This document shows, piece by piece, positions 26,667 to 36,061 of a stretch of DNA of 64,000 nt. Within the stretch, counting starts at the first letter, position 1. Each line of letters starts with the position of its first letter. The notes under the pieces are model-generated. The model saw only the letters and a list, made by a program, of their open reading frames with translations. It was not told where the DNA came from and did not search any database. This stretch comes from JAQVEM01 sp964595565. Lineage in GTDB: Bacteria; Actinomycetota; Humimicrobiia; Humimicrobiales; Humimicrobiaceae. A program made the translations under genes and the position numbers. Location: positions 22,567-86,566 of the forward strand of contig CAZQQX010000002.1 of the NCBI GenBank assembly GCA_964595565.1, in the 5' to 3' direction.

Positions 26667-27159
26667 CTCCTCTTAATCTTCTTTTCACGAAATATTCTTT
26701 AAGTATTATTATTATAGTAAAACAAAAGCCTATATTAATAAATAGGTCAGCGACATTAAACACCGCCCCAAAAAAAGTAAAATTAAAAAAATCAGTAACT
26801 TTACCGGCGAAATATCTATCAACAAGGTTGCCCAGCGCACCTCCCAGAATAAAACCCAGTGATATATTGTAGAAAACAGAATTAATCTTGAGTATAGTTT
26901 TTAAAAGAACTATTAAAAAAATAGCTATAATCGATATTACAGTCAGAACTTTTGTATACCCCTGAAACAACCCAAAAGCTGCACCGGTATTATTTATATG
27001 GGTTATATAAAAAAAACCTTTTATTATTTCTATTGAGCTATTAACCGGAAGTTTCTGGATTACAAGGTATTTAGTTACCTGGTCAATTACCATTATACAA
27101 ATACCGGTGATTATAAAATATAAATTCATAAAAATATTTCTTCTTGTTATTCTATTCAT
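26659..27159 (-). CDS. lspA: lipoprotein signal peptidase
   Basis: 166 residues, four membrane helices. Conserved motifs are NNTGAAFGLF, GGALGNLVDR, VTDFF and FNVADLFI; the catalytic aspartates should be Asp123 and Asp138. It cleaves prolipoproteins such as those encoded at 38.4 and 54.9 kb here. It starts one base after the ileS stop; the ileS-lspA-rluD order is common. Confidence 0.96.
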   Translation of the reverse strand: MNRITRRNIFMNLYFIITGICIMVIDQVTKYLVIQKLPVNSSIEIIKGFFYITHINNTGAAFGLFQGYTKVLTVISIIAIFLIVLLKTILKINSVFYNISLGFILGGALGNLVDRYFAGKVTDFFNFTFFGAVFNVADLFINIGFCFTIIIILKEYFVKRRLRGVE

Positions 27160-27160
27160 T

Positions 27161-30100
27161 TTAACTTATACTTCCCACAACCCTCAGGCCAATTTTTACC
27201 TGTTTACCATTCACATTTACTTTTTTTACAAACATATCTTCCTTAAAATCAGAACCCATTGATTTGCTCAGGGTTTCCTTCATTATATAATTTCTATATT
27301 TCTCCAATATACTTTCTTTTATACCAGGCCCCAGAGCAAGTTCTATGATATTTTCTATCTGGAAACCTGCTTCCTTTCTTAAATTCTGTATCTGATGGAC
27401 CAGTTCCCTGCAAAACCCTTCTTCCAGTAAATCCTCCGATATCATGGTAGGAAGACCCACATTAAATACACCATCGCTCTCCACGCCGAAACCTTCTTTA
27501 TTCTTTATCTCAACAATTACCTCTTCAGACAATATTTCTATTTGCTTTCCACCAATCATTAAATTAATATTTTTATTATTTTTAACCCTTAGTGCAGTAT
27601 TCACTGGATTTTCAGAAAATAACGACTCCTTTATCGAATTAACCATACTACCATACTTTCTGCCCAGCAACGGGAGATTTGGCTTTATATTATAAGAAAC
27701 CAGTTCATTTATATCCCCTACAAACTCAATATCCCTGACATTAAGCTCACTGGTAATAATATCCTTAAAATAATTAATAGCTTCCTTCTTCCTGTCATCT
27801 TTTTCAAAATATACAAGCACCTTCTCAACTGGCTGTCTGACTTTAATATTTACCTTATTTCTTATCGCCCTGCCAAGATTGACCACTTTTCGTGCCGTAT
27901 CCATTTTAAAACTAAGGTCCTTATCTATAACGCTTTCATCAGCCTCGGGGTAATTTTCCAGGTGCACACTCTCCTCACCTTTCCCCGGACTTCCTGCAAG
28001 GTTCTTGTAAATTTCTTCACTCATGAATGGTATAAAAGGAGCACATAAAATAGAAACATTTACCAGGCATTCATAAAGAGTTTTATAGGCGCTTATTTTA
28101 TCCCTGTCTTCTTCACTTTTCCAGAATCTTCTCCTACTTCTCCTTACATACCAGTTTGAAAGAGTATCAACAAAATTTTGAATTTCCCTCCCGCTTTCAG
28201 TAACATTAAAATTATCCATTAAATCATTAACTTTTTTTATAGTCCGGTTGAGCTCCGATAGTATCCACCGGTCAAGTTCAAATCTGTCCTTTACTTCAAG
28301 CTCGTAATTGTAAGGATTAAAATTATCTATATTGGCATAAATTACAAAAAAAGTATAAGTGTTCCAGAGGGTAAGCATAAATTTCCTTATCACCTCATCA
28401 ACTGCTCTCATTGAAAAGTTTTTTGGCAGCCACGGGGATACCCCTGTAAAGAAATACCATCTCAGGGCATCTGCTCCCTGTTTATTTAAAATATCCCAGG
28501 GGTTTATAACATTTCCCCTTGATTTGGACATTTTTTGTCCTTTTTCATCATTTATCAGACCAAGACACAGTACATTTTTGTAACAGGATTTTTTAAAAAG
28601 TAATGTGGAAATGGCAAGAAGAGTATAAAACCATCCCCTGGTCTGGTCAATTGCTTCGCAGATAAAATCTGCAGGAAAACTTTCCTTAAATAACTCTTCA
28701 TTTTCAAAAGGATAATGATACTGAGCATAAGGCATTGACCCGGAATCAAACCACACATCTATTACTTCGGGCACTCTTTTCATATCTTTGCCACATACAG
28801 GACATTTTATTATGATATTATCCACATAAGGCCTGTGCAGGTCCAGATTTTCGGGCAGGTTAACTGCCTTCTCTTTTAGTTCCTCTATGCTTCCTATGCA
28901 AATTTTATGGCCATCTTCATCCATCCATACAGGAAGTGGCGTACCCCAGTATCTTTCTCTGGTAAGAGCCCAGTCAATATTATTTTCAAGCCACTTCCCG
29001 AACCTTCCATATTTTATATGCCCGGGATACCAGCTTATTTCTTCATTAGATTTTAAAAGCTCATCCTTTATCCCGGAAGTTTTTATGTACCAGCTCTTTT
29101 TTGCATAGTACATTAACCTGCTATCACACCTCCAGCAAAAAGGATACGAGTGCCTGATTTTTTTAATATCAAAAAGCAATTTTCTTTCTTTTAGATCTTC
29201 AATTATTTTAGAATTTGCCTCTTCAGCATTTAAGCCGGCAAATTTTCTTACCTCTTTTTTAAACCTGCCTCCTTCATCCACCATCTGTACAACAGGCAGA
29301 TTATTTTCCCTCCCGGCGTTCATATCATCCTCCCCAAAGGCAGGGGCAATATGAACAATTCCTGTACCTTCTTCAATGGATACAAAATCCCCTGCAATAA
29401 TTTTAAAAGCATTGCTGTTACCACCGGCATAATCATAAACAGGTGTATACTTTGAGAAAATAATTTCACTGCCCTTAAAAGTGGAATTAACATTATATCC
29501 TGAACCTTCCCCTAGAACTTCCTGCAGTAAACTCTCTGCCAGTATTAAATTTTCGCCCTTAAAATTGACCTCTGCATAATCAGATTCCCTGTTTACTGCT
29601 GCAGCCACGTTTGATATTAAAGTCCATGGAGTTGTGGTCCATACAAGAAAATATGTATTATCTTTTCCGTCAAAGGGGAATTTTACCATTATAGAGAGAT
29701 CTTCTACTTCTTTATATCCCTGGGCTATCTCATGGGATGAAAGTGCAGTCCCGCACCTGGGACAGTAAGGAACAATTTTATAGTCCCGGTACAATAAGTT
29801 GTTCTCCCATATTTTTTTCAATATCCACCATACAGTTTCAATATAATCATTCTTATAGGTCAGATAAGCATTATCCATATCCAGCCAGAACCCTATGCGT
29901 TCGGTAAGTTTTTCCCATTCCCCTTCATATTCCATAACATTCTGTCTGCACAGATTATTAAATTTCTCTATGCCAATTTCTTCTATTTCTTTTTTTGAGT
30001 TAATGTTTAACTCTTTTTCAACTTCTATTTCTACAGGAAGCCCGTGCGTATCCCACCCTGCTTTTCTCGGCACATAATAACCCTTCATGGTTTTATATCT

Positions 30101-30307
30101 GGGAAAAATGTCTTTATAAACACGTGAAAGGACATGATGAACACCGGGTGCTCCATTGGCAGTAGGTGGCCCTTCGTAGAATACAAATTTTTCTTTACAT
30201 TCATTTTTTTTCAGGGTTTTTTCAAAAATATTATTTTCTTTCCAGAACTTTAGAATTTTTTTTTCCAGTTTTACCAGATCTACATTGCTGTTAACTTTTT
30301 TAAACAT
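27161..30307 (-). CDS. ileS: isoleucyl-tRNA synthetase (eukaryote-like IleS2 type)
   Basis: About 1048 residues. The class I HIGH-equivalent is in PPTANGAPGVHHVLSR and the KMSKSRGN loop is intact, with an editing domain between them (WTTTPWTLISNVAAAV). The GxHH form and RKAGWDTHGLPVE place it with the IleS2 group found in actinobacteria and eukaryotes, which is generally less sensitive to mupirocin. A TTG start seven codons upstream is possible, but the ATG follows AAGGG at a better distance. The short upstream gap holds no T-box. Confidence 0.96.
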   Translation of the reverse strand: MFKKVNSNVDLVKLEKKILKFWKENNIFEKTLKKNECKEKFVFYEGPPTANGAPGVHHVLSRVYKDIFPRYKTMKGYYVPRKAGWDTHGLPVEIEVEKELNINSKKEIEEIGIEKFNNLCRQNVMEYEGEWEKLTERIGFWLDMDNAYLTYKNDYIETVWWILKKIWENNLLYRDYKIVPYCPRCGTALSSHEIAQGYKEVEDLSIMVKFPFDGKDNTYFLVWTTTPWTLISNVAAAVNRESDYAEVNFKGENLILAESLLQEVLGEGSGYNVNSTFKGSEIIFSKYTPVYDYAGGNSNAFKIIAGDFVSIEEGTGIVHIAPAFGEDDMNAGRENNLPVVQMVDEGGRFKKEVRKFAGLNAEEANSKIIEDLKERKLLFDIKKIRHSYPFCWRCDSRLMYYAKKSWYIKTSGIKDELLKSNEEISWYPGHIKYGRFGKWLENNIDWALTRERYWGTPLPVWMDEDGHKICIGSIEELKEKAVNLPENLDLHRPYVDNIIIKCPVCGKDMKRVPEVIDVWFDSGSMPYAQYHYPFENEELFKESFPADFICEAIDQTRGWFYTLLAISTLLFKKSCYKNVLCLGLINDEKGQKMSKSRGNVINPWDILNKQGADALRWYFFTGVSPWLPKNFSMRAVDEVIRKFMLTLWNTYTFFVIYANIDNFNPYNYELEVKDRFELDRWILSELNRTIKKVNDLMDNFNVTESGREIQNFVDTLSNWYVRRSRRRFWKSEEDRDKISAYKTLYECLVNVSILCAPFIPFMSEEIYKNLAGSPGKGEESVHLENYPEADESVIDKDLSFKMDTARKVVNLGRAIRNKVNIKVRQPVEKVLVYFEKDDRKKEAINYFKDIITSELNVRDIEFVGDINELVSYNIKPNLPLLGRKYGSMVNSIKESLFSENPVNTALRVKNNKNINLMIGGKQIEILSEEVIVEIKNKEGFGVESDGVFNVGLPTMISEDLLEEGFCRELVHQIQNLRKEAGFQIENIIELALGPGIKESILEKYRNYIMKETLSKSMGSDFKEDMFVKKVNVNGKQVKIGLRVVGSIS

Positions 30308-30378
30308 ACCTTTTACCCTTATTATCAAATTAATAAATTAAATCCCTGAAACTGTTTAATAGATTTTATATAATTAGT

Positions 30379-31179
30379 TTAATTTTGTGAAGTAGAAATA
30401 TCACTGTTATCAATAAGTTCCTGGAGGATTTTTGCAGACCTTACAGCCTGCGCTCTGTAATGATTATTAAAATATATGCAGGTTTTTTTTGTGCCTTCCG
30501 CCACTTTTTTTATTCTGGGCACCCATTCCGTCAGCTCTTCTCTGCTATAAAGATAGTCATACCTCTGATAAGAGTATTTCGGTCTCCACCAGCTAATTTC
30601 ATTCCTTCCATGAAACCTTATATAACCAGTATCACTGGTTATAATACTCGTAGGTGGAAGTAAACCTTTAAGCCCGGGCTCATCTACATTACAAAAACCT
30701 ATATTTAAATCTTTTAGATATTCTATTGTTTCCTTTCTTAACCAGCTAATATTTCTGAATTCCACGCTGAGCTCCAGTTCACCGAAATCTTCCCTGAGTC
30801 GATTTAAATACTTCAAATTTTCTTTGCTGAATTTAAAGGCCCAGGGAAACTGAAGGAGTACAGAGCCCATTCTGTTTTTCTCAATAAAGGGCTGAAGAGA
30901 AATAATAAACTGTTTGATACCTTCAATTTTCAAATCCCTGGTATGGGTCACGCTACTATGAGCTTTTACCGAAAAAATAAAATCCTGACCCACCTTCTCA
31001 GACATTTTTTTAAATATATGGGGATACGGGAGAGTATAGTAGGTAAAATTTATTTCCACTGTATCAAAAAACCTGCTGTAATATCTTAACTGTTCTTTTT
31101 TATCAAGTTCAGGGGGGTAAAAATTAATATTCCAATCATCATAACTGTACCCTGACGTGCCTATAAAAACCCTTTTCAT
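30379..31179 (-). CDS. DUF72 family protein (YecE-like)
   Basis: About 266 residues. KRVFIGTSGYSYDDW at the start, VEINFTYYTLP, FSVKAHSSVTH, LLQFPWAF and YIRFHGRN are diagnostic of the DUF72 TIM-barrel family, whose reaction is unknown. An upstream GTG would add nine residues, but the ATG used lies four bases after the trx stop and gives the normal family N-terminus; neither start has a clear ribosome site. Confidence 0.9.
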   Translation of the reverse strand: MKRVFIGTSGYSYDDWNINFYPPELDKKEQLRYYSRFFDTVEINFTYYTLPYPHIFKKMSEKVGQDFIFSVKAHSSVTHTRDLKIEGIKQFIISLQPFIEKNRMGSVLLQFPWAFKFSKENLKYLNRLREDFGELELSVEFRNISWLRKETIEYLKDLNIGFCNVDEPGLKGLLPPTSIITSDTGYIRFHGRNEISWWRPKYSYQRYDYLYSREELTEWVPRIKKVAEGTKKTCIYFNNHYRAQAVRSAKILQELIDNSDISTSQN

Positions 31180-31183
31180 TAAT

Positions 31184-31510
31184 TTATAAGAATGGTGAAA
31201 TTTCACTCAATATTCTATCTTTGGGCATAGCGCCTATAAGTGTCTTGACAAGTTTTCCGTCTTTAAACAATAATAATGTAGGGATATTGTTTATGCCATA
31301 TCTTATTGCTATATATCTATTATCATCTACATTGAGCCTTCCGATTTTCAATTCATTTCCTTTTTCTAATGCTAATTTTTCAAGTTCGGGTTCTATCAAC
31401 CTGCAGGGTCCACACCATACAGCCCAAAAATCCACCAGAACCGGTACATCCGAATTAATTACTTCATTGATAAAGTTTGATTCGGTAAATTGATGAACAA
31501 GTTCAGACAT
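31184..31510 (-). CDS. trxA: thioredoxin
   Basis: 108 residues with the active site WCGPC and the cis-proline in NIPTLLLF. It keeps cytoplasmic proteins reduced. AAGGTGGAG precedes the ATG. It is followed by the DUF72 gene and then ileS. The symbol denotes family; a genome may have several thioredoxins. Confidence 0.93.
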   Translation of the reverse strand: MSELVHQFTESNFINEVINSDVPVLVDFWAVWCGPCRLIEPELEKLALEKGNELKIGRLNVDDNRYIAIRYGINNIPTLLLFKDGKLVKTLIGAMPKDRILSEISPFL

Positions 31511-31604
31511 TACTCCACCTTTCTAAAATTACTATTATTTTGCTATTATTTTTTTTAACCTAGAATATACTTACAAATACATTGCACGGAATACATTGCT
31601 GGAA

Positions 31605-31862
31605 TCATAAATACTCTATCATCTCAATCTTCTCCACATTTATAAAAACAATTTCTCTTCTGGCTTTATTTTCATCCATGATTTCCCCGGTACCATCTAT
31701 ATAGTATACTTCTGCATCAGCTACCGGTATGAACTTATTCTTCTGAGATGTTATATAATCACTCAACCTTCCGTCAACCAGTGTGTAGACCGTACCTTTT
31801 ACTATGGTGGATTCCGTTTTAATCTTTACCCTGACTTTTTGTTTTTCAATTCTCATTTGCAT
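31605..31862 (-). CDS. small conserved protein of unknown function
   Basis: 85 residues, predicted all-beta with alternating charged and hydrophobic residues. It holds a GRLSDYI motif, then KFIPVADAEVYYIDG. I recall similar small proteins in other bacteria but cannot name a function. No signal peptide, no membrane segment. It has a strong promoter of its own on the divergent side. The first or third codon (both ATG) may be the start; no Shine-Dalgarno is visible. Confidence 0.65.
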   Translation of the reverse strand: MQMRIEKQKVRVKIKTESTIVKGTVYTLVDGRLSDYITSQKNKFIPVADAEVYYIDGTGEIMDENKARREIVFINVEKIEMIEYL

Positions 31863-31895
31863 GGCATTTAAAAAACTAATAATAATTATTAAAAG

Positions 31896-31924
31896 ATATT
31901 ATCAGAGGTATTTTTTTTAGTCAA
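31896..31924 (-). promoter_or_regulatory. promoter of the 85-residue protein gene
   Basis: TTGACT, 17 bases, TAATAT on the minus strand, about 35 bases before the start codon. Confidence 0.7.
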
Positions 31925-32024
31925 ATATATTCTTATTGATTTTATGCAGGCAAAACCACAGTACTACATTTATAATTTTATAACACTTTTATAAAAAATT
32001 TATTTAAATTGTATTGATAATTTA

Positions 32025-32052
32025 TTGTTTTTATCTGATAATATACTATAAT
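32025..32052 (+). promoter_or_regulatory. promoter of the small zinc-ribbon gene
   Basis: TTGTTT, 16 bases, TATAAT on the plus strand, about 50 bases before the start codon. Confidence 0.6.
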
Positions 32053-32102
32053 AACCTATAAAAACTAAAGATTAATTTTTAAATCACTTCGGAGGGGGAG
32101 AA

Positions 32103-32312
32103 ATGTATAAATGTCTGGAATGTGGTAACACTTTTAAGTTCATCGGCACAGTAAAAGAAGAAGGCAACGCACTGATATATCAAAATACTGACAGTAAAGA
32201 TGATAAAGATTCTCTCACATGGGCCTTTTTAGTATCGGATAATAGCTGGAAAAGCTCCCATCGTGTATTAAGATGTTTTTACTGCAATTCAACCAGAATA
32301 GTAAAATATTAA
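32103..32312 (+). CDS. small zinc-ribbon protein
   Basis: 69 residues with CLECG near the N-terminus and CFYCN near the C-terminus, four cysteines that can bind one zinc in a ribbon. The centre (EEGNALIYQNTDS and LTWAFLVSDNSWK) is not a known domain to me. The AGGGGGAG ribosome site is very strong and a promoter is present, so it is a real gene. Probably a nucleic-acid or protein-binding accessory factor (inference). Confidence 0.75.
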   Translation: MYKCLECGNTFKFIGTVKEEGNALIYQNTDSKDDKDSLTWAFLVSDNSWKSSHRVLRCFYCNSTRIVKY

Positions 32313-32351
32313 TATTTTTTCTTACAGAATAATACCGGCTCCTGTCATATG

Positions 32352-33095
32352 CTATCTGAATGATGGCAGCCTTTTACTCTTTAACGCTTCCCTGACAAGA
32401 TGGCTCGCCCTGTACAGCGACTCAAATGTTCCGGCATCACTCCACCAGCCATTAAGAATTGAATATGCCATGATGCCTCTTTTGATATATTCATTATTGA
32501 CATCCGTTATTTCAAGCTCACCTCTATCTGAAGGCTTAAGATTTTCAATTATTTTAAACACATTGCTGTCATACATATAAAGACCGGTAACAGCATAATT
32601 GCTCTTCGGCTTCCCGGGTTTCTCCTCAATATTTATTACCCTGCTATCATTAATTTCAGCCACTCCAAATCTTTCCGGGTCATTAACCTGTTTTAAGAAT
32701 ATTTTTGCACCCTCTTTTTGTTTCTCAAATTCCTTAATCGAATCCGTTATATCATCTTCGATTATATTGTCACCGAGCATTACTATTACTTTATCATTAT
32801 CAATAAAATTCTCAGCAAGCTTAAGTGCATCGGCTATTCCACCTTCTCCTTCCTGGTAAGTATAACTTATATCCTTGAGCCCGAATTCACGCCCGTTACC
32901 AAGAAGCCTTAAAAAATCGCCGGCATAGTTTCCACCTGTGACAATCATTATATCCTTTACTCCCGCATTCACCATAGTCCTGAGAGGGTAATAAATCATT
33001 GGTTTATCATAAACCGGCAATAAATGCTTATTTGTAACTTTAGTACATGGCATAAGGCGAGTTCCCAGCCCACCTGCCAGTATAACCCCTTTCAT
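32352..33095 (-). CDS. glucose-1-phosphate thymidylyltransferase-like sugar nucleotidyltransferase
   Basis: 247 residues. MKGVILAGGLGTRLMPCTKVTNKHLLPVYDKPM is the RmlA nucleotide-binding start; LGDNI is the metal site; EEKPGKPKSNYAVTGLYMYD and TDVNNEYI follow. It is shorter than classic RmlA (about 290) because it lacks the C-terminal allosteric part, resembling the short RmlA2/RfbA group. It would make an activated sugar for cell-surface glycans and follows uppP by 21 bases, consistent with envelope work. Confidence 0.88.
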   Translation of the reverse strand: MKGVILAGGLGTRLMPCTKVTNKHLLPVYDKPMIYYPLRTMVNAGVKDIMIVTGGNYAGDFLRLLGNGREFGLKDISYTYQEGEGGIADALKLAENFIDNDKVIVMLGDNIIEDDITDSIKEFEKQKEGAKIFLKQVNDPERFGVAEINDSRVINIEEKPGKPKSNYAVTGLYMYDSNVFKIIENLKPSDRGELEITDVNNEYIKRGIMAYSILNGWWSDAGTFESLYRASHLVREALKSKRLPSFR

Positions 33096-33116
33096 ATATT
33101 AAATATTCACTCTCCT

Positions 33117-34058
33117 TTATATAAACTTATTTATTACATAAAAAGTAAGAACAGCCAGTGCAAGACAGATACAGTATATCGCAAAAACATTTAAATTTCT
33201 CTTTCCTGCCAGATAAACAATAAATTTTACTGCAAATAACCCTGCTATATAAGAAGAAATAAAACCGGCTGCCAGGTTATGGATAATATCCGGGTCACTC
33301 TTAAAAATTATATCTGACGAGTTCCATAATTCAAATAGAAATGAACCAAAAATAATTGGTACCGAAAGTAAGAACGAAAATCTTACCGCCTCTTCTCTTC
33401 TTATCCCAAAAAATCGCGCAAAAGATATCGTGGCCCCTGACCTTGAAATTCCGGGTAATATAGCTAAAGCCTGGCCTACGCCTGTTATTAAGGCTATTGG
33501 AAAATTAAATTTTATCCGCCCGGTACCATTTTCTTTAATATCAATTTTAGCAACAGGAGAGCCGCCCTCTGTGTCTTCCTTTCCTTTTAAAATATTCTTA
33601 CCCTTACCTGTATCCTGTTCTCCTGATATTTTTGCTTCAATCTCTTTTCCCCTAAATTCACCGAGCCATAGAAACAATGCCGTAATAAGTAAAAAACCTG
33701 ATGCTGCAAGAGGCTTCGAAAACAAATTTTCAACATAATCATCAAGTAAAACCCCCGCTATTGCTGCCGGGATACTTGCGACTATTAATAATATACCAAT
33801 CTTAAAATTATATGAATTTCTTTTATTTCTTATAAAAATACCCTGAATAACTTCTTTCACTATTTTAAAGATGTCCCTGTAAAAAATTGTTACCACGGAA
33901 GCAAGCGTCGCAAAATGAACCACTACTGTAAAATATAACGGAACATAATCCCAGCTAAAAAAATAAGGAAAGATAACCAGATGACCCGAACTACTTACGG
34001 GCAAAAATTCCGTGGCTCCCTGAATCAGACCTAAAATAATTGACTGTATTATATTCAA
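33117..34058 (-). CDS. uppP: undecaprenyl-diphosphatase
   Basis: 313 residues, about eight membrane helices. It has the two diagnostic motifs QGATEFLPVSSSGHL (13-27) and LPGISRSGATIS (201-212). It recycles the lipid carrier for peptidoglycan and surface sugars. An unusual hydrophilic insertion of about 50 residues (roughly 134-182, rich in Lys, Gly and Glu) lies between helices. The start is TTG without a clear ribosome site, yet the N-terminus fits the family. Confidence 0.93.
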   Translation of the reverse strand: MNIIQSIILGLIQGATEFLPVSSSGHLVIFPYFFSWDYVPLYFTVVVHFATLASVVTIFYRDIFKIVKEVIQGIFIRNKRNSYNFKIGILLIVASIPAAIAGVLLDDYVENLFSKPLAASGFLLITALFLWLGEFRGKEIEAKISGEQDTGKGKNILKGKEDTEGGSPVAKIDIKENGTGRIKFNFPIALITGVGQALAILPGISRSGATISFARFFGIRREEAVRFSFLLSVPIIFGSFLFELWNSSDIIFKSDPDIIHNLAAGFISSYIAGLFAVKFIVYLAGKRNLNVFAIYCICLALAVLTFYVINKFI

Positions 34059-34143
34059 CTTATATAATGGTTAAAATTATTTTTGATAATTATCAACTAA
34101 TTTTAAAAATATAGCATAAATTAAATAAAAATAAAAAAATAAT

Positions 34144-34644
34144 ATGGATTCATCGGGCTTTCTTGAATTTATATCACCAAGAATTGCAACTTTTCTCACA
34201 GCAATGACTCCTATTGGCGAGCTGCGGGCATCAATTCCCATTGCTCTTTCAAAATACGGAATGAACATCTTTGAAACTTACATAATATCAGTACTGGGAA
34301 ACATAGTTCCTGCGATTGCCATATTATGGATTTTTGAACCCGTATCAGCATTTCTTATGAATAGAAGCAGTCTTGCCAGAAGGTTTTTTACCTGGCTTTT
34401 TAATCATACCCGCAGGCGTCATTCGAAAAGATTTGAAAAATATGAAGGTTTTGCTCTGATAGCTTTTGTGGGAATACCGCTCCCCGTAACCGGCTGCTGG
34501 ACAGGAGCATTGATTGCTTTTGTTTTTGGCATATCCCCCAAAAAAGCACTTCTTCATATAATAATCGGGATACTTATTGCAGGAATTATAGTAACCATAA
34601 TCTGCCAGACGGTCGGGTATGTAAAATTTATAATAGCCGGTTAA
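34144..34644 (+). CDS. small multidrug export family membrane protein (COG2426)
   Basis: 166 residues, four to five membrane segments. LTAMTPIGELRASIPIAL near the N-terminus and GIPLPVTGCWTGALIAFVFGI are the family signature. The name comes from an early report; transport has not been well shown. No Shine-Dalgarno is visible before its ATG. It is divergent from uppP and stands alone. Confidence 0.85.
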   Translation: MDSSGFLEFISPRIATFLTAMTPIGELRASIPIALSKYGMNIFETYIISVLGNIVPAIAILWIFEPVSAFLMNRSSLARRFFTWLFNHTRRRHSKRFEKYEGFALIAFVGIPLPVTGCWTGALIAFVFGISPKKALLHIIIGILIAGIIVTIICQTVGYVKFIIAG

Positions 34645-34663
34645 ATAAATTAAAAATTCAGGC

Positions 34664-36061
34664 TTACTTTCCGCTTATAGCAACACTGCTTACCAGAAGT
34701 GAGGGACAGCCGACATAACCACCGCCGGGTATAAATCTAATGTCGCTTCCTATCTCCTTTATGCTTTTACAAAAATTTAAGATATCGGTAGCTATAGTTA
34801 CTTCTTTAACCGGATATGCAGGCCTGCCATTTTCTATCCACAACCCTTTAGCCCCTACACTGATCTGGCCGGAAACAGGATTTACTCCTGAATGCAACCC
34901 TATTATATCAATTACGTAAAATCCATTTCCCATATGCTTTAGAAGTTTATCAAAACTGATGCTGGACGGCTCCATATAAAAGTTGGAAATACCTACCTCC
35001 GGCGTGGAGCGGTATGAAGCTCTCGCCGCATTACCTGTTGATAAAGTTTTATCTTTCCTTGCAGTAAATGTATTGTAAAGATAAGTTTTAAGATATCCCT
35101 TTTCAAATACACCGGTTCTCCCCTTCATAACACCCTCACCATCAAACGGCATGGAGGAAAGCCCATCGGGTAATGTTCCGTCGTCAAATATATTCAGGTC
35201 AATAGAAAATATCTTTTCCCTTATCTTTCCTTCAAATACTGACTTCTTTTTCTGTACCGAATCTGCTTTAACACTATCAGCTACTACACCCAGAAACTGC
35301 GCAGAAACAGCCGGGTCCATGAGAATATCTACTATATTTGATTTAATTTTTTTCCCTCCCAGGATTGCAACAGACCTCTCTGCCGCTCTTTCTGCAACTT
35401 CGTTAATATTAATATCAGAAGGTGAGCGGCCGCATCCAAAAAAATCACCCGTAGAAGTGTCTTTGCCTTCCTTTGAAATTGCATTTATATAAACCATGCA
35501 ACTTGTTGTCCTGTATTTATCACAAAAACCAGCCGAGTTCAGTATGGCCATTTCATAAATGCTGTCTTCATATATAACATTTTCTATATCTGTAATCCTT
35601 TTATCTTTACTTCTGGTAAGGCTCTCCAGTTCCTGCGTAAGAGCAACCTTATCTTCCATACTATAATCAACCAAATTCTCACTAAATAATAACTCATCGC
35701 TTATAAGCTTTTTTTTAATATTAAACTCTTCTTCCACGGGCAGATAATTATATTTTTGCCTTCCGGTAACTTTGCTATTAGAAACAGCCCTTCTGATACA
35801 CTCCTCTATACTGTCATCCTCAAGAACAGTAGTATACGCATACCCGATTGATTTATCCCTAAAAACCCTTATTCCAATTCCGATTGAATCTGAAAATGTT
35901 AATGTTTCTACTTTCTGTTTGAAAATTCCCAATTCATTTTCAACAGAGCTTGCAGTAAAAATCTCAAACTCGTCCACATCATACTTCTTTATCCTGGCAG
36001 CAGCATTTTTACTGATATTAAGAAGTCTGTTCCCCCGTATTTTATATCTATTATTATCCAT
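34664..36061 (-). CDS. pmbA: TldE/PmbA-type subunit of the TldD/TldE protease
   Basis: 465 residues, homologous to TldD but without the HExxxH zinc motif, as expected of the TldE partner. SNFYMEPSSISFDKLLKHM and the SGQISVGAKGLWIENGRP stretch match the PmbA C-terminal region. With TldD it forms a heterodimer whose narrow channel degrades unfolded peptides or matures modified peptides. It overlaps tldD by eight bases. Confidence 0.92.
   Translation of the reverse strand: MDNNRYKIRGNRLLNISKNAAARIKKYDVDEFEIFTASSVENELGIFKQKVETLTFSDSIGIGIRVFRDKSIGYAYTTVLEDDSIEECIRRAVSNSKVTGRQKYNYLPVEEEFNIKKKLISDELLFSENLVDYSMEDKVALTQELESLTRSKDKRITDIENVIYEDSIYEMAILNSAGFCDKYRTTSCMVYINAISKEGKDTSTGDFFGCGRSPSDININEVAERAAERSVAILGGKKIKSNIVDILMDPAVSAQFLGVVADSVKADSVQKKKSVFEGKIREKIFSIDLNIFDDGTLPDGLSSMPFDGEGVMKGRTGVFEKGYLKTYLYNTFTARKDKTLSTGNAARASYRSTPEVGISNFYMEPSSISFDKLLKHMGNGFYVIDIIGLHSGVNPVSGQISVGAKGLWIENGRPAYPVKEVTIATDILNFCKSIKEIGSDIRFIPGGGYVGCPSLLVSSVAISGK

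Noticed and set aside
30308..30378. T-box leader before ileS
   Set aside because: The spacer is about 70 bases, too short, and lacks the T-box sequence.
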